A stretch of DNA of 64,000 nucleotides. It comes from an uncultured Alphaproteobacteria bacterium. Lineage in GTDB: Bacteria > Pseudomonadota > Alphaproteobacteria > Rickettsiales > Midichloriaceae. Each line of letters opens with the position of its first letter. The first letter of the stretch is position 1. The position numbers were made by a program, and so were the translations under genes. Positions 17,879 through 27,533 of this stretch are shown here, in pieces. The stretch lies in NCBI GenBank assembly GCA_903887235.1, contig CAISOX010000058.1, positions 1-64,000 of the forward strand. Reading direction: 5' to 3'. The notes under the pieces are model-generated. The model was not told the DNA's origin. It did no database searches and was given only the letters and a program-made list of their open reading frames with translations.

Positions 17879-18793
17879 ATGAAGAATTGGTTTAGTAAAT
17901 TAAGGAGTGGGTTAAGCAAAACGTCTGCGAATTTAGGCACAAATATTAAAAAAGCTTTTGCTCTAAATAGACCTAATAAAGAAGTATTAGATGATATAGA
18001 GGAAATATTGATATCAAGTGATCTTGGAGTAAAATTCTCTGGAGAAGTTATTGAAAAGATATCAAAAAGGAGCTTTAATACCAATATAACAAAGCAAATG
18101 GTTATTGATTGTGTTGTTGAAGAGATGCAATCTATATTAAAGCCTTACGCAAAGGAATTAATTGTACCAAATTCAGATTTACCTTATACAATCGTTTTTT
18201 CAGGGATTAATGGTAGTGGTAAGACCACTTCATTAGGTAAAATAGCGCATAAATTACAAAGGGATGGTCATAAAGTATTGATTGCAGCATGTGATAGCTT
18301 TAGGGCATCTGCAACTGAACAGTTGGAAATTTGGGCAAAAAGGTCTAGTTGTGAAATTATAACAGGGGAGTATAAATCAGACCCTGCGAGCATTGCTTAT
18401 AAAGCCTTAATTAAGGCAAGGAATGAAAATTTTGATGTGCTTTTAATCGATACAGCAGGGAGGATGCACAACAAAATTGATTTGATGAATGAATTGCAAA
18501 AAATAAACAAAGTTCTGAAAAAAAATGATCAAGCTTTTCCTCAATTAAATTTGCTTGTGATTGATGCTACTATTGGGCAAACTGCAATTAAGCAGGTTGA
18601 AAATTTTAAAGATATAGTTGATATCAATGGTATTATTTTAACGAAGCTTGATGGTACCTCCAAAGCTGGTATTATAGTGCCTATTACTCAAAAATTTAAA
18701 TTGCCAATTTACCTTGTTGGGGTAGGGGAGGGAATTGAAGACTTAAACGCATTTTCTGCAAAGGATTTTGCAGAAGCTCTATTGTCTGGTTAA
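17879..18793 (+). CDS. ftsY: Signal recognition particle receptor FtsY
   Basis: GTPase that docks SRP-ribosome complexes at the membrane. The 304 residues are essentially the NG domain: N-domain helices (about 1-95), G1 SGINGSGKTTSLGK, DSFRASATEQL, G3 LLIDTAGRMHN, G4 TKLDGTSKAG and the final GVGEGIEDLNAF. The acidic A domain of E. coli FtsY is absent, which is normal in Rickettsiales. 248 bp of AT-rich sequence without a gene separates it from folE. Confidence 0.95.
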   Translation: MKNWFSKLRSGLSKTSANLGTNIKKAFALNRPNKEVLDDIEEILISSDLGVKFSGEVIEKISKRSFNTNITKQMVIDCVVEEMQSILKPYAKELIVPNSDLPYTIVFSGINGSGKTTSLGKIAHKLQRDGHKVLIAACDSFRASATEQLEIWAKRSSCEIITGEYKSDPASIAYKALIKARNENFDVLLIDTAGRMHNKIDLMNELQKINKVLKKNDQAFPQLNLLVIDATIGQTAIKQVENFKDIVDINGIILTKLDGTSKAGIIVPITQKFKLPIYLVGVGEGIEDLNAFSAKDFAEALLSG

Positions 18794-18798
18794 TGTAG

Positions 18799-19740
18799 CT
18801 ATTTTGATTTTTTATTACCACTAAATAATTGTTTATTATTAATAATCAATTTCTCTCCTGCGCTTAAGCCAAGTTCGAATAACTCAATTTTATCTTTTTT
18901 ACTTAAATCGTCCAACCAATCATATTTAGATGTATCAATATTAACCGATATATCTGCGTAACTTTCTTGTTCCAATGAAAGACTATAATAGGTTATCCAA
19001 CTACTTTTATATAATATGGAGAGATTATTTGTTATTTTATCACTTGGAGGGGGTGATACTATATTAACTGCAACTGTAACATTTGGTTTAAATTGTAAAG
19101 CTTCTTTTACTGGTACAGGAGAAATTACGCCACCATCAATTAGTAATTTATCTCCTATTTTTACTGGTTGATATAAACCAGGTATTGCGCAACTAGCGAA
19201 TATAGCACTTTTAATATCACCAGAATTGAAAATGTGAGATTTACTAGAATTTATATCTGTTGTTACTACTGCCAGAGGGATTTGTAATTCTTCAAAATTT
19301 GTGGCCTTAACATTTGTCGTTAAAAATTTATCAAATTGTTTAAATCCAGATGGGGTATTGAACAATGTAGCTCCAACAAAATTTATTGCAGGGCTTCCAT
19401 GTAAAAAATCTTTTCTGCTAGCGTTAACCAAAATTTCTTTTACCTTGGTTATGTTTTTACTATCTGCATAAAGCAAACCCACCAATGATCCTGCACTAGA
19501 ACCAACTATTAAATCAATAGGAATATTATGTTTTTCAAATGCAGCAATTACACCAGCATGTGCAATTCCCTTACTTCCAGCACCACTTAAAACTAAAGCT
19601 ATATTTATTTTTTTATTTTCTTCCAATTTATGTGATGGTTGCATGTTTGTATGGTGATTTGCGTATTTGCAAGAATTAAAAAAAATCAGCAATAATATTA
19701 AACATGTAAATTTGCTAATAGTTAAAAAATTTAATTTCAT
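18799..19740 (-). CDS. Patatin-like phospholipase lipoprotein (RssA-like)
   Basis: Serine lipid hydrolase with the Ser-Asp dyad. The oxyanion loop SGAGSKGIAHAGV, the nucleophile elbow GSSAGS and the aspartate motif DGGVISPVPV are all present. I start at the ATG at 19740, since this gives a clean lipoprotein signal (MKLNF, a hydrophobic run, lipobox FFNSC); the frame runs another 22 codons upstream. Mature enzyme should be lipid-anchored in the envelope. Patatin enzymes of Rickettsia act on host membranes, but those lack such a lipobox, so this one may work on the bacterium's own lipids. Convergent with ftsY, 5 bp apart. Confidence 0.85.
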   Translation of the reverse strand: MKLNFLTISKFTCLILLLIFFNSCKYANHHTNMQPSHKLEENKKINIALVLSGAGSKGIAHAGVIAAFEKHNIPIDLIVGSSAGSLVGLLYADSKNITKVKEILVNASRKDFLHGSPAINFVGATLFNTPSGFKQFDKFLTTNVKATNFEELQIPLAVVTTDINSSKSHIFNSGDIKSAIFASCAIPGLYQPVKIGDKLLIDGGVISPVPVKEALQFKPNVTVAVNIVSPPPSDKITNNLSILYKSSWITYYSLSLEQESYADISVNIDTSKYDWLDDLSKKDKIELFELGLSAGEKLIINNKQLFSGNKKSK

Positions 19741-19902
19741 CTTATTAATTTTGAAAAATAGTATCATCACGAATTTGCATTGTATTGTAAGACATATAAA
19801 AAGCAAATTTTTGTTAATGTATTTTTATGCAAGTTAAATTCATTCCTATGGTTTTAAATATCTGAGATGGTATTGAACAATGATATTGAAAAATAAAAAT
19901 TT

Positions 19903-21171
19903 TTAATAGATAGGAAATTTTTTACATAAACTCAACACTTTTTCAAGTGTTGCATTTTTAGTTAATTCATTTACTTCCGTATTTTTAGCTAAATCATCAA
20001 GAATATCTGCAATCAAGTTAGCTATTAAAGTAAACTCATCTTCTTTAAAGCCTCTTGTAGTGGTGGCAGCAGTGCCGAGTCTAATGCCAGAAGTAATAAA
20101 TGGCTTAGCATCATCAAAAGGAATGCCATTTTTGTTGCAAGTTAATCCTACTTTTTCCAGAGATTCCTCTGCAAGTTTCCCTGTAATTTTCTGCTTTCTT
20201 AAATCAACAAGCAAAAGATGGGTGTCTGTTCCACCAGTTATAACATTATAGCCTCTATTTAATAATTCTGATGCTAACGTATTAGCGTTGAGTAAAACCT
20301 GATTGATATAATTTTTGAATGATGGTTGTAATGCTTCACCGAATGCAACTGCTTTTGCAGCTATGACATGCATTAATGGACCACCTTGTATTCCAGGAAA
20401 TATGCCAGAATTAATTTTTTTGAAGATGTCTTCGTAGTTAGTTAACATAATGCCACCTCTTGGCCCCCTTAGTGTTTTATGGGTGGTAGATGTTACAACA
20501 TGTGCATATTCAATAGGGTTTTGATGATATCCTGCTGCTATTATGCCTGAAATATGCGCCATATCAACTAGTAAATAAGCCCCAACTAAATCTGCTATTT
20601 GTCTAAATTTGGCAAAATCAATTTTTCTTGGATATGCTGAGCCGCCAGCTATAATTAATTTTGGCTTTGCTTGTTTAACAAGTTTTTCGATTTCATTATA
20701 GTCTAGCTCAAACGTTTCTTTATCCACAAAATAGTGTTCTATATCAAACCATTTACCAGATAAGTTAACTTTTGAACCATGTGTGAGATGGCCACCACAG
20801 TCTAAAGATAGACTAACAATTTTATCCCCACCTTTTAGTAAGGCAAAAAATGCTGCTTGATTTGCTTGAGATCCAGAATGCGGTTGAACATTTGCAAAAT
20901 TAGCAGAATACAGTTTTTTAACTCTTTCTATAGCCATATTTTCAATTTTATCAACAAATTCACATCCACCATAATAGCGTTTGGCAGGGTAGCCTTCAGC
21001 ATATTTGTTGGTAAGAATTGAGCCTTGAGCTTCAAGTACTGCCTTACTGACTATATTTTCTGATGCAATGAGCTCAATTGAGCTTTGCTGCCTGTGTAAT
21101 TCGTCATCAATGTATTCCTTAACTGTTTTGTCTGATTGTGATAAATTTTTGTAAAAGAAAGTATTCTCCAT
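19903..21171 (-). CDS. glyA: Serine hydroxymethyltransferase
   Basis: PLP enzyme interconverting serine and glycine and charging tetrahydrofolate with a one-carbon unit. 422 residues, full length. [32 protein letters not shown], the PLP lysine in [14 protein letters not shown] (about residue 230) and the C-terminal [14 protein letters not shown] are visible. Provides one-carbon units for thymidylate and purines, which fits folE nearby. tRNA-Leu lies just upstream on the same strand. Confidence 0.96.
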   Translation of the reverse strand: MENTFFYKNLSQSDKTVKEYIDDELHRQQSSIELIASENIVSKAVLEAQGSILTNKYAEGYPAKRYYGGCEFVDKIENMAIERVKKLYSANFANVQPHSGSQANQAAFFALLKGGDKIVSLSLDCGGHLTHGSKVNLSGKWFDIEHYFVDKETFELDYNEIEKLVKQAKPKLIIAGGSAYPRKIDFAKFRQIADLVGAYLLVDMAHISGIIAAGYHQNPIEYAHVVTSTTHKTLRGPRGGIMLTNYEDIFKKINSGIFPGIQGGPLMHVIAAKAVAFGEALQPSFKNYINQVLLNANTLASELLNRGYNVITGGTDTHLLLVDLRKQKITGKLAEESLEKVGLTCNKNGIPFDDAKPFITSGIRLGTAATTTRGFKEDEFTLIANLIADILDDLAKNTEVNELTKNATLEKVLSLCKKFPIY

Positions 21172-21190
21172 ATCAGTGATGTTTTGTAAG

Positions 21191-21277
21191 TGGTACCCGC
21201 AGCCGGACTTGAACCGGCAAGGGATTGACTCCCCACGGATTTTAAGTCCGTTATGTCTACCATTCCATCATGCGGGC
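21191..21277 (-). tRNA. tRNA-Leu (anticodon TAA)
   Basis: 87 nt on the minus strand. The acceptor GCCCGCA pairs with TGCGGGT, the anticodon stem ACGGA/TCCGT encloses loop CTTAAAA with anticodon TAA, and the variable arm is long, as in class II tRNAs. GGTTCAAGTCC forms the T-loop region. The CCA end is encoded (21191-21193). Reads UUA, the commonest leucine codon in such AT-rich genes. Confidence 0.95.
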
Positions 21278-21403
21278 AAACAATATCTAAGCATTATGTA
21301 TAATCAATAGATTATTTCAACAACTTTTTGCAATTAAATAGTTATTCTTTATTAATTTCACCAAAAGTGATAGTTTGTTAGCAATAATTTTCATGTATAA
21401 AGA

Positions 21404-22012
21404 ATGATAGGCAAATTATTTGGTGAAATTTGTGATATTTATTTGGATCACATAATAATCAATGTAAATGGTGTTGGGTATGTAGTTTTTTGTTCTAAAA
21501 AGATAACAAGCAAACATCATGTTGGAGATAAAATTGAATTAATAACTCAAACAATGGTTAAAGAAAATGACATCAGCATTTTTGGATTTCCAAATGATAT
21601 TGATAAAGAGTTCTTTAATCATTTATTAACTATTCAAGGAGTAGGTGCAAAGCTTGCCCAAACAATTATTGGGAGTCTTGATATTGATGAAATAATTCAG
21701 TCAGTACAAATTAATGATGACAGAAAATTTACACAAATCAGTGGGGTCGGACCCAAGCTTGCAGCAAGACTTGTGAATGAATTGAAAACTAAAAAATTCA
21801 TAAATAAATTGCAAAATATTAAAGTAAAACACGAAATTAGCACTTCTAGTAATAGGTATTCTCAGATTATTATGGATGCGACGTCTGCGTTGATGAATTT
21901 AGGCTACAGCCTAGGGCAAATAAATTCTGCAATTAACGATGTGATATCACAAGGAAAAGAAATTGAATTGGAAATGCTTATTAAAAATTGTATTAAGATT
22001 TTATCTACATAG
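21404..22012 (+). CDS. ruvA: Holliday junction branch migration protein RuvA
   Basis: Tetrameric junction-binding protein that loads the RuvB motor. 202 residues. Begins MIGKLFGEICDIYLDHIIINVNGVGY (the OB-fold domain), then FNHLLTIQGVGAKLAQTII and KFTQISGVGPKLAARLVNELK, the two helix-hairpin-helix motifs, and a C-terminal domain III with ATSALMNLGY. ruvB and ruvC are not adjacent. Confidence 0.94.
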   Translation: MIGKLFGEICDIYLDHIIINVNGVGYVVFCSKKITSKHHVGDKIELITQTMVKENDISIFGFPNDIDKEFFNHLLTIQGVGAKLAQTIIGSLDIDEIIQSVQINDDRKFTQISGVGPKLAARLVNELKTKKFINKLQNIKVKHEISTSSNRYSQIIMDATSALMNLGYSLGQINSAINDVISQGKEIELEMLIKNCIKILST

Positions 22013-22202
22013 TTATTTTAAGCGATTGGTATAAATTCCAACTAATTTACATCCAATAAAAAAATTTTCCTGATAAAATAATTACTTTATCTCAGACTCT
22101 GACGGTGAATTAAATCAATCTTTACAAAAAAATAATTTATTTAATAGTCGTATTTGATTTGCTATTACTATCTCTGTGTGATACAAGTCTTATGTATTTT
22201 GA

Positions 22203-22280
<78 letters not shown>

Positions 22281-22312
22281 ATTTTGCAAAAAAGAATTTG
22301 TAATTTTTACCA

Positions 22313-23497
22313 TTAAAGTTCATTTAGTTTTAAAATCTTATATATAATCCAGGATAATACAGGGGATATCATCATAATTATCGCTAACGGCACTTGATTA
22401 TTGTTTGGTACATAAGATGCAATAGCGCCAATTATTGCTGCACCTGCAATTTGTAGGCATCCGTAAAGAGCTGAGGCTGTGCCTGCTATGTGTCCAAAAG
22501 GTTCAAATGCCTGTGCAAATGAATTAGGAAAGACAAAGCAGATTCCCAGATTGAAAAGAGTAATAGGGATGAAAATAGCTAATACATTAACTCCAAATAT
22601 GTAGAATCCGAAGAAAAGTAGAATGCCTGCAATAAATATCACGCTCCAGCCAAATTTAAGTAAATTTTGTGAACCACACGTTTTGACAAATCTACCATTT
22701 AAATATCCGCCTATAGATATAGGAGCGCCTGCGCAAATTAGAGCTAACCATCCAAATAAACTTGGGGTGTGTTCAAGATGATGTATTATTATTACAGGGC
22801 CGATTATAAACCAAGAAAATAGTGCTCCGTTACATAAGAAGGAGCAAAATGCGTAGCCAATAAAAATTTTATTATTAATCAATGTGGAGTAATTTTTATG
22901 TATATTAGTAAATGAAAATTTGTGAATGTCGTTTATTTTGTGTGATTCAGCTATGAATAGTGCAATAAAAAACACGCCAGTGATAGCATAGATAATCATA
23001 AATATAAAACTTGCTTGCCAACTAAATATTTCTTGTAAATAGCCACCCACAAGAGGGGCTGCTGGCATAATAAATGTCATAGCTATTGTTAAATAACCAC
23101 CGTATTTTGCCATATCTGTACTAGAATATTTGTCGCGGAACATTGTGCGCCAAAGAGAAGCGCTAGCTCCAGCTCCAAAACCTTGAATGAAACGACTGAA
23201 ATTTAGCATCAAAATATCATTTGAAAATACAGCTAATATATTACCAATTATAAAAATTATCGTCCCCAATATTAATGGCTTTTTTCTACCGAATACATCT
23301 GCAAGAGGGCCATATATTAATTGGCTACAAGCAAGGGAAAACATAAAAATTACCATACTAGACTGAGCAAGCGATATAGAAATATCAAAATAATTAGAAA
23401 TTTCTGGAATTGATGGTGCATATATGTCTGAGCTGACTGTACCAGTGCAGGCTATTAATGCAATAGCTATTAAAAATTTTAAATTATTATTAATCAT
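22313..23497 (-). CDS. MFS exporter of the Bcr/CflA drug-resistance type
   Basis: About 394 residues, twelve predicted membrane helices, inner membrane. The opening segment TGTVSSDIYAPSIPEIS matches motif D1-like sequence of the 12-helix drug:H+ antiporters, and LIYGPLADVFGRKKPLI is the conserved loop 2-3 motif A. GFGAGASASLWRTMFRDKY lies after helix 4. I start at the ATG at 23497; a TTG four codons upstream is possible. The substrate is unknown; related proteins in intracellular bacteria may also move metabolites. Confidence 0.85.
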   Translation of the reverse strand: MINNNLKFLIAIALIACTGTVSSDIYAPSIPEISNYFDISISLAQSSMVIFMFSLACSQLIYGPLADVFGRKKPLILGTIIFIIGNILAVFSNDILMLNFSRFIQGFGAGASASLWRTMFRDKYSSTDMAKYGGYLTIAMTFIMPAAPLVGGYLQEIFSWQASFIFMIIYAITGVFFIALFIAESHKINDIHKFSFTNIHKNYSTLINNKIFIGYAFCSFLCNGALFSWFIIGPVIIIHHLEHTPSLFGWLALICAGAPISIGGYLNGRFVKTCGSQNLLKFGWSVIFIAGILLFFGFYIFGVNVLAIFIPITLFNLGICFVFPNSFAQAFEPFGHIAGTASALYGCLQIAGAAIIGAIASYVPNNNQVPLAIIMMISPVLSWIIYKILKLNEL

Positions 23498-23684
23498 ATT
23501 ATGAATCAATCTTCACAGAATTATTAGGTAAACAGCCTTGAAATGACTAATGCGTACAAGCACTGGTTATAATAAAGTATCACTCTGTAAAGCTTAGTAT
23601 TATCTATTTTAATTATTGTCAAATACTAATTGATATGTATGATAAAAACCTTTTCTTTTATATATAAATTTTGATTTTATATTT

Positions 23685-24902
23685 TTAGACAAGTTTTTCA
23701 CAAGCTTTTTTGATTCTTTCGCAGGCTTCTAGAAGATTTTGATCTGAAGTTGCGTATGAAATTCTGAAAAAGTTTTCGGCACCAAAAGCGACTCCAGGTA
23801 CAACAGCCACAAAAGCTTCCTCTAATAAATATTGTGCAAAATCGGTGCAATTCTTTATTTGCATACCAGAAGGAGTTTTTCTACCAATCAGTTCCTCACA
23901 ACTAGGGAAGATATAAAACGCTCCATCAGGAACATCTGTTTGAATATCAGATATCTTATTTAGTTTTTCGATTACTAGGTCACGCCTTTCTTTGAAAATT
24001 AATTTGCTTTTTTCTATGAATTCATAAGAATTTTCACTTAAAGCTTCTACTGATGCATATTGGCTAATAGAGCAGGGGTTTGATGTGCTTTGGGATTGAA
24101 TTTTTGCCACTGCTTTGATTAAATCTTTATCACCTGCCGCATAGCCAATTCTCCAACCTGTCATGGAGTAGGCTTTTGATACACCATTAACAACAAACGT
24201 TCTATTTTTGAGTGCATCACTAATATTTGCAATATTTATGTATTGATAATTTTGATATCTAATATGCTCATATATGTCATCTGAAATGATATATATGTTT
24301 GGGTAATTATTTAAAACATCACCTAAGGCTTTCAATTCGTTTTCTGAATAACATGCTCCAGTTGGGTTACTTGGTGAATTTAGAATCAATAACTTTGTTC
24401 TATTCGTTATGTTTTTTCTCAAAACTTCAGGTGTAAGTTTAAAATTTTCACTTCTTGAAGTTTTTGCAATCACTGGCTTGCCACCATTAATTAATACCAT
24501 ATCAGGATAGGATACCCAATATGGTGTTGGTATAATAACCTCATCATCTGGATTTATGGTTGCAACTATAATATTGTATATTACATGCTTGGCTCCACAC
24601 CCCACAGTAATTTGATCAGTACTGTAATTTAGTTTATTTTCTTTTTGAAATTTATTTACAATTGATTTTTTTAATTCTGGAATGCCGTCTATAGCTGTGT
24701 ATTTTGTTTTTCCGGACTTAATTGCAGCATAAGCTGCTTGTTTTACATTTTCTGGAGTATCAAAATCAGGCTCACCAGCCCCTAAATCAATTACATCTTT
24801 ACCTTCTGCCTTGAGTGCCTTTGCTTTCATTGTAACGGCAAGTGTAGGGGATGGTTTTATTAATTTTAACTTTTCTGATATTAAATTTGCTTTTAAGTCC
24901 AT
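23685..24902 (-). CDS. aspC: Aspartate aminotransferase (PLP-dependent class I)
   Basis: Exchanges amino groups between aspartate/oxaloacetate and glutamate/2-oxoglutarate. 405 residues. Visible are IDLGAGEPDFDTPENVKQAA, LILNSPSNPTGACYS, ISDDIYEHIRY and the PLP lysine in VNGVSKAYSMTGWRIGYAAG (about residue 240). The sequence is of the Ib-beta type common in alphaproteobacteria. Its product aspartate is the substrate both for pyrimidine synthesis and for the asparagine-synthetase-like protein at 532-1401. Single gene, with 187 bp to the MFS gene downstream. Confidence 0.92.
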   Translation of the reverse strand: MDLKANLISEKLKLIKPSPTLAVTMKAKALKAEGKDVIDLGAGEPDFDTPENVKQAAYAAIKSGKTKYTAIDGIPELKKSIVNKFQKENKLNYSTDQITVGCGAKHVIYNIIVATINPDDEVIIPTPYWVSYPDMVLINGGKPVIAKTSRSENFKLTPEVLRKNITNRTKLLILNSPSNPTGACYSENELKALGDVLNNYPNIYIISDDIYEHIRYQNYQYINIANISDALKNRTFVVNGVSKAYSMTGWRIGYAAGDKDLIKAVAKIQSQSTSNPCSISQYASVEALSENSYEFIEKSKLIFKERRDLVIEKLNKISDIQTDVPDGAFYIFPSCEELIGRKTPSGMQIKNCTDFAQYLLEEAFVAVVPGVAFGAENFFRISYATSDQNLLEACERIKKACEKLV

Positions 24903-25054
24903 TTTTTATTTGTGAATAATTCTACTAAGTTTTTACTAACTAAACTACACTCTACAAAATTTTAGAAAAATTTAAAGCAAAGACTTTGTTAGTGCTAAAA
25001 AACTTTATTAAAAATTATATATCTTTCTAAGTATTTCAATATTTTTCAAATATA

Positions 25055-25213
25055 ATACCAATCACCTAAAATAATTTAACATTTAAATTGAGTCTTTTTG
25101 GTAATTTTTCACATCATCTTTGCCATGTATCCAAGGTACATTAGGCTCAGATGCTATAAAAAATCTCTCAAAAGCACTAATTTATCTATCAAGTTATTTT
25201 GGGTGATTGGTAT
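25055..25213. mobile_element. Short inverted-repeat element (MITE-like), copy 1
   Basis: A 159-bp element. The left end ATACCAATCACCTAAAATAA (25055-25074) is the inverse of the right end (25194-25213) at 19 of 20 positions. The interior aligns along its whole length with 51600-51759, including ACATTTAAATT, AGTCTTTTTGGT and CACATCATCTT. It encodes nothing. It fills most of the 370-bp gap before miaB, and its right end lies 18 bp before a TATAAT (25232-25237), so it may influence miaB transcription. No clear target duplication seen. Confidence 0.75.
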
Positions 25214-25272
25214 AATATCTAGATTTTAGCATATAATCTGCTATATTTCATTGCAGAACAATACCAAAGGTC

Positions 25273-26604
25273 ATGCAAAGTAAAAAAAACTTGTACATTA
25301 AGACATATGGTTGCCAGATGAATGTTTACGATTCATTAAAGATGGAAAATTTGCTTAAACCTCATGGCTTCTCATTAATTCAGGATGAAAAAAATGCAGA
25401 TTTAATAATTTTAAACACATGCCATATAAGGGAAAAGGCATCAGAAAAAGTATATTCTGAATTAGGCAAGATCAAAAAAAATAATTTAGGAGTTAAGCCA
25501 ACTGTTGTCGTTGCAGGGTGTACAGCTCAAGCAGAAGGAGAGCAGATTTTTAAAAGAGCCAAAAACGTTGATATAGTTGTTGGCCCACAATCATATCATA
25601 ATTTGCCCAAGCTATTAGAGAAGGTTAAAAGACAAGAAAAATGGGTTATGGATTTGGATTTTGATGAAGAAAGTAAATTTGACGAAATCAACATTCCAGA
25701 AAATCCAAGGCATTCCTCTTTTTTAACGATACAAGAGGGTTGTGATAAATTTTGCCATTTTTGCTGCGTACCATATACCAGAGGCAAAGAGTATTCTAGG
25801 AAAATACCAGATATTTACAGAGAGGCAATAGGCCTTATTTCAAAAGGAGTAAAAGAGATTACTTTATTGGGGCAAAATGTTAGTGCATTTCATGGCATTG
25901 ATCAAGACGATACCATAAGAAGTTTAGGGTGGTTTATAAAGAAAATCTGTGAAATTGATGGATTGAAAAGAGTAAGATATACTACATCACATCCAAAAGA
26001 CATGATAAACGATGAGTTATTTATAGCTCATGCAGAGGAAGAAAAACTCATGCCATTTTTGCATTTACCAGTACAATCAGGCTCGGATAAAGTACTAAAA
26101 AGTATGAATAGAGATCACACTAGAGATTTTTATTTTCAGGTTATTGACAAATTTAGAAAGCATAGGCCAGACATTGCTTTTTCTTCTGATTTTATTGTTG
26201 GATATCCAGGAGAAAGCGATAAAGATTTTGAAGACACTTTAGATTTAGTTAAACAAGTTGGCTATGCACAGTGTTACTCATTCAAATACAGTCCAAGACC
26301 AGGCACACCTGCTTCTATGGTTGAAGATCAAGTTCCGGAAGAAGTTAAATCCGCAAGGCTGGCAATTTTGCAAGATTTATTAAGAAGTCAGCAATTAGAG
26401 TTTAATAAACAATTTATAGGGAAAGATATGGATGTCATGTTTGATAAAGCAGGAAAGTATAGTAGGCAAATCATTGGAAAATCGCCCTATTTACAATCTG
26501 TTATTGTTGAATCAGATGATAACATTATAGGTGAGATAAAGAAGGTGCATATTACTGAAGCTGGATTGAATAGCTTAATTGGAGAAATTATTAATAGCAA
26601 TTAA
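25273..26604 (+). CDS. miaB: tRNA-2-methylthio-N6-dimethylallyladenosine synthase MiaB
   Basis: Radical-SAM methylthiotransferase acting on i6A37 of tRNAs. 443 residues, with the three standard parts. The N-terminal UPF0004 domain has cluster cysteines in [16 protein letters not shown] and [10 protein letters not shown]. The radical-SAM core has CDKFCHFC and a HLPVQSGSD segment. A C-terminal TRAM domain follows (about 375-440). A TATAAT at 25232-25237 fits a start about 30 bp before the ATG. Confidence 0.95.
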   Translation: MQSKKNLYIKTYGCQMNVYDSLKMENLLKPHGFSLIQDEKNADLIILNTCHIREKASEKVYSELGKIKKNNLGVKPTVVVAGCTAQAEGEQIFKRAKNVDIVVGPQSYHNLPKLLEKVKRQEKWVMDLDFDEESKFDEINIPENPRHSSFLTIQEGCDKFCHFCCVPYTRGKEYSRKIPDIYREAIGLISKGVKEITLLGQNVSAFHGIDQDDTIRSLGWFIKKICEIDGLKRVRYTTSHPKDMINDELFIAHAEEEKLMPFLHLPVQSGSDKVLKSMNRDHTRDFYFQVIDKFRKHRPDIAFSSDFIVGYPGESDKDFEDTLDLVKQVGYAQCYSFKYSPRPGTPASMVEDQVPEEVKSARLAILQDLLRSQQLEFNKQFIGKDMDVMFDKAGKYSRQIIGKSPYLQSVIVESDDNIIGEIKKVHITEAGLNSLIGEIINSN

Positions 26605-26647
26605 TCTTCAAATAAGTAAAGTCAGTTAAAATCGAATAGTGTTTAAA

Positions 26648-27400
26648 ATGCAAAATGTTATATTTAAAATAAGTAAAAAAGAAAAAATTTATTATGGATT
26701 TTCTCTAATCGTTAGTCTGATTTTTTACTGCATACTACTAATTAAACCCATATTCATGCCCTGGGTAATTTATATAGTGATTTTTGTATTTATTTCACAA
26801 GTAATTCTTATAGGACACCTCAGAGGGAATGCTGTAGAAATAACTAATGACCAGTTTCCGGAAATATATGAAATCGCTAACAGACAATCTTTGGCTCTTA
26901 AATTAAAAAAAACTCCTAAAGTATATCTATTACAGGGTGGAGGACTACTAAACGCTTTTGCCACAAAATTTTTATTAAATAATTACGTCATAATATATTC
27001 TGATATTCTTGAAATGGCGTATGAAGAAGGAATTGAAGCTGTGGAATTTGTTATTGCACATGAATTAGGTCATATTAAAAGAGGACATGTTGGATTGTTT
27101 CATACATTAATTCTATTTCCATCTTATATTATCCCCTTTTTATATTTTGCACATTCTAGAGCAAAAGAGTACACATGCGATAATATAGGATGCTCTTTAT
27201 CTCCAAAAGGAGCTCAAAAAGGGATTTTAATTTTAGCATCTGGAAAAAGGTTATATAAAAAGATTGATGAAGAAAATTATATAAAAAATTACGATGAATC
27301 TGCTGGGTTTGTAACTTGGTTTTCTGAAATTTTTTCAACTCATCCGCATCTTGCTAAAAGATTAAAAAATATTTTAAAAATTAACAAAGATTTTAATTAG
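26648..27400 (+). CDS. Membrane-bound M48 family zinc protease
   Basis: About 250 residues. Two N-terminal membrane helices (about residues 15-55) precede a peptidase domain with the zinc motif FVIAHELGHIKRGHVG (HExxH, about residues 134-149), a further hydrophobic segment and the third-ligand region SRAKEYTCDNIGC. It is shorter than HtpX and resembles the Ste24/HtpX-like proteases that clear damaged membrane proteins. I prefer the ATG at 26648; a GTG three codons earlier is possible. Between miaB and leuS on the same strand. Confidence 0.8.
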   Translation: MQNVIFKISKKEKIYYGFSLIVSLIFYCILLIKPIFMPWVIYIVIFVFISQVILIGHLRGNAVEITNDQFPEIYEIANRQSLALKLKKTPKVYLLQGGGLLNAFATKFLLNNYVIIYSDILEMAYEEGIEAVEFVIAHELGHIKRGHVGLFHTLILFPSYIIPFLYFAHSRAKEYTCDNIGCSLSPKGAQKGILILASGKRLYKKIDEENYIKNYDESAGFVTWFSEIFSTHPHLAKRLKNILKINKDFN

Positions 27401-27533
27401 GCTTAAAAAATATAATTACCTAATATTTTATAACTGACTAAAATTCTTTATATATAAATCTTCAGGTTTATGGTATGGAATATTATCATAATTGATTTTT
27501 TAAAAATATTTAATTAACCCTTACTATTTGGCA

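Noticed and set aside
22023..22140. Third copy of the inverted-repeat element
   Set aside because: Only GCGATTGGTATA matches one end; the interior does not align and no second end is seen.
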